Shown here piece after piece: positions 62,689-64,000 of a stretch of DNA of 64,000 nt. The stretch is from Tianweitania sediminis (lineage in GTDB: Bacteria; Pseudomonadota; Alphaproteobacteria; Rhizobiales; Rhizobiaceae), in the NCBI RefSeq assembly GCF_017813335.1, contig NZ_JAGIYY010000004.1, positions 62,001-126,000 of the forward strand. Reading direction: 5' to 3'. The notes beneath the pieces were generated by a model, which worked only from the letters and a program-made list of their open reading frames with translations, ran no database searches and had not been told where the DNA came from. Made by a program: the position numbers and the translations under genes. How positions within the stretch are numbered: the first letter of the stretch is position 1; every line of letters starts with the position of its first letter.

Positions 62689-62733
62689 GGTTTTAGGTCC
62701 GAGTTCCGCGAGAAAGTCAGGAAGGAGAATGTC

Positions 62734-64000
62734 TTAGAAATCAGTCGGCGCGCCGCCTTCGGCGCGACGCTTTTCCACGAAGGCATCAAGCTCCTCGCGG
62801 ATTGCCGCATCCATCGGCGGCTGTTCATAGGCGGCGAGTCGTTCCTTGAACACGCGGTTCGCCTTTTCAACGGCCGTTGGGCTGCCGGCTTCCGTCCAGC
62901 TTTCGAAGTTGCGCCAATCGGAAAGAACCGGCGAGTAGAAGGCGTTCTTGTAGCGGGACTGGGTGTGCGGCGTTCCGAAGAAGTGGCCGCCCGGTCCGAC
63001 ATCGCGGATGGCATCCACGGCCAACGCGTCTTCGGTCAGGTCGAGCGGCGTCAGGAACTCCGCCACCATCTGCAGCAGGTCGACGTCCAGGATCACCTTT
63101 TCAAAGGACGCGCGTAGACCGCCTTCGAGCCAGCCTGCGGCATGCATCATGAAGTTGCCGCCGCCGTTGATCGCCCCCCAAAGTGAGAACACGCTTTCAT
63201 AAGCTGACTGCGCGTCCATCGCGTTGGCGGCGCAGGTGTTGGACGTGCGGTAGGGGATGTTGTAGCGCCGCGCCAGCTGCCCGCCAACGATCTGCGCCTT
63301 CATGTATTCCGGCGTTCCGAACGCCGGGGCACCGGACTTCATGTCGACATTGGAGGTGAAGCCGCCATAAGCGACGGGCGCACCCTTTTTCACCATCTGG
63401 GCAAAGGCGAGACCAGCCAGCGCCTCCGCATTCTGCTGCACAAGAGCGCCCCCGATCGTGACCGGGGCCATCGCACCGGACAGCGTGAACGGGGTGACCA
63501 CCACGACCTGTCCGGCCGACGCCATCTGGATGATGCCCTCCATCATCGGGATGTCGAGCTTCAAGGGTGAGTTGGTGTTGATGATCGTGAACACCGACGG
63601 TTCGCGCTCGAGCTGCTCGCGGCTGATGCCGCGGGCAATCCGCGTCAGTTCGATGCCATCGACATTGCGCTCCTTGCCGAGCGAATAGATGTGAAAAACC
63701 TTATTGGTCATCGTCGCGAGGTCGCGGATGCATTCCAGGTGGCGAACCGACGGATGAATGTCGATCGGCTCCACTGGGTAACCACCCGTGCAATGCAGAA
63801 TGTTGTGCATCTGCGCCAGCCGCAGGAAGTTGCGGTAGTCTTCCTGGTTGCCGGGCCGTCTTCCCCGATCATTGTCCGAGCAGTTGGGAGCTGAGGCCAC
63901 CATCGCAAAGACGACATTGTTGCCGCCGAAGGTGATGTTGTGCGCGGGATTGCGCGCATGGAGCGTGAACTCTGAAGGGGCGTGGCTGACCAGCTCGAGG
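62734..64000 (-). CDS. MttB-family methyltransferase (cut by window edge)
   Basis: The 3' 421 codons are present; the gene continues beyond the window. Seen: 'EFTLHARNPAHNITFGGNNVVFAMVASAPN', 'DYRNFLRLAQMHNILHCTGGYPVEPIDI', 'TVVTPFTLSGAMAPVTIGGALVQQNAEALAGL', 'GAPAFGTPEYMKAQIVGGQLARRYNIPYRTSNTCAANAMDAQSAYE' -type residues and 'NFMMHAAGWLEGGLRASFEKVILDVDLLQM'. This is the trimethylamine methyltransferase (MttB) superfamily. No in-frame TAG occurs, so it is the non-pyrrolysine type, whose members include glycine betaine and proline betaine methyltransferases that use a corrinoid protein. It is co-oriented with the DMGDH-like gene. Confidence 0.9.
   Translation of the reverse strand, partial: LELVSHAPSEFTLHARNPAHNITFGGNNVVFAMVASAPNCSDNDRGRRPGNQEDYRNFLRLAQMHNILHCTGGYPVEPIDIHPSVRHLECIRDLATMTNKVFHIYSLGKERNVDGIELTRIARGISREQLEREPSVFTIINTNSPLKLDIPMMEGIIQMASAGQVVVVTPFTLSGAMAPVTIGGALVQQNAEALAGLAFAQMVKKGAPVAYGGFTSNVDMKSGAPAFGTPEYMKAQIVGGQLARRYNIPYRTSNTCAANAMDAQSAYESVFSLWGAINGGGNFMMHAAGWLEGGLRASFEKVILDVDLLQMVAEFLTPLDLTEDALAVDAIRDVGPGGHFFGTPHTQSRYKNAFYSPVLSDWRNFESWTEAGSPTAVEKANRVFKERLAAYEQPPMDAAIREELDAFVEKRRAEGGAPTDF

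Noticed and set aside
62734-64000. Pyrrolysine-containing MttB
   Set aside because: No in-frame TAG codon is found in the visible 421 codons, so it belongs to the non-pyrrolysine branch, subject to the missing 5' part.
1-64000. CRISPR arrays, insertion sequences, prophage genes, tRNA or rRNA genes
   Set aside because: No regularly spaced repeats, transposase or integrase motifs, or cloverleaf-like segments were seen in any gap between genes.

Overview
The window is a continuous, high-GC (roughly 60%) stretch of an alphaproteobacterial chromosome. It is almost fully coding and shows no phage, insertion sequence, CRISPR array or tRNA. Gene content and order point to the order Hyphomicrobiales (Rhizobiales): argC-speB-rpsI-rplM, aroQ-accB-accC-aat, an RNase E with a long acidic insert and a C-terminal GWW motif, small DUF2842 and DUF3126 proteins, and a bacterial transglutaminase-like cysteine proteinase. 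A Phyllobacteriaceae or Aurantimonadaceae-like genus is a guess only; I cannot name the species.

Positions 1 to 19,919 form an exopolysaccharide/capsule locus of the Wzx/Wzy type. It holds a MurJ/MviN-like flippase (cut by the window edge), two O-antigen ligase/polymerase-like membrane proteins, three GT4 glycosyltransferases, a large membrane protein resembling a lipid-linked-sugar glycosyltransferase, a polyprenyl-phosphate sugar phosphotransferase that would start the repeat unit, a short polysaccharide export lipoprotein, two Wzz/BY-kinase-like co-polymerases (one with an intact P-loop, one with the P-loop destroyed), a secreted clan-A glycoside hydrolase, a GNAT-like (CelD/BioF2-type) acetyltransferase, a NodB-type deacetylase and an embedded PQQ-type sugar dehydrogenase. 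Many genes overlap by 4 bp or less, so translational coupling is likely.

Positions 19,920 to 29,600 are housekeeping: a DUF2842 protein, heme A synthase, argC, agmatinase, the rplM-rpsI operon with a recognisable promoter and terminator, a PaaI-type thioesterase, a crotonase-fold protein lacking both catalytic glutamates, a VOC protein, a CoA-binding protein, metY, a cupin and a GT25 glycosyltransferase. Positions 29,600 to 38,900 carry pccB, gloA, a two-domain cold-shock protein, a DUF192 protein, an alpha/beta hydrolase, a second crotonase-fold protein, cysE, DUF3126, a gamma-carbonic-anhydrase-like protein, a transglutaminase-like proteinase and a tandem PilZ protein.

Positions 38,900 to 55,900 hold aat-accC-accB-aroQ (fatty acid synthesis and shikimate), a DsbA-like oxidoreductase and M48 protease pair, an aminotransferase, rne, and a cell-envelope group: amiC, penicillin-binding protein 1A, prfB (with its +1 programmed frameshift) and an M23 peptidase. 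Positions 55,900 to 64,000 look like one-carbon metabolism. frmA and fghA (glutathione-dependent formaldehyde oxidation) bracket a frameshifted MOSC gene, an unknown secreted protein and a UPF0178 protein, and a 24-residue membrane peptide follows fghA. Upstream lie a dimethylglycine/sarcosine-dehydrogenase-like flavoprotein and an MttB-family methyltransferase cut by the window edge; together they suggest demethylation of methylated amines coupled to formaldehyde disposal.
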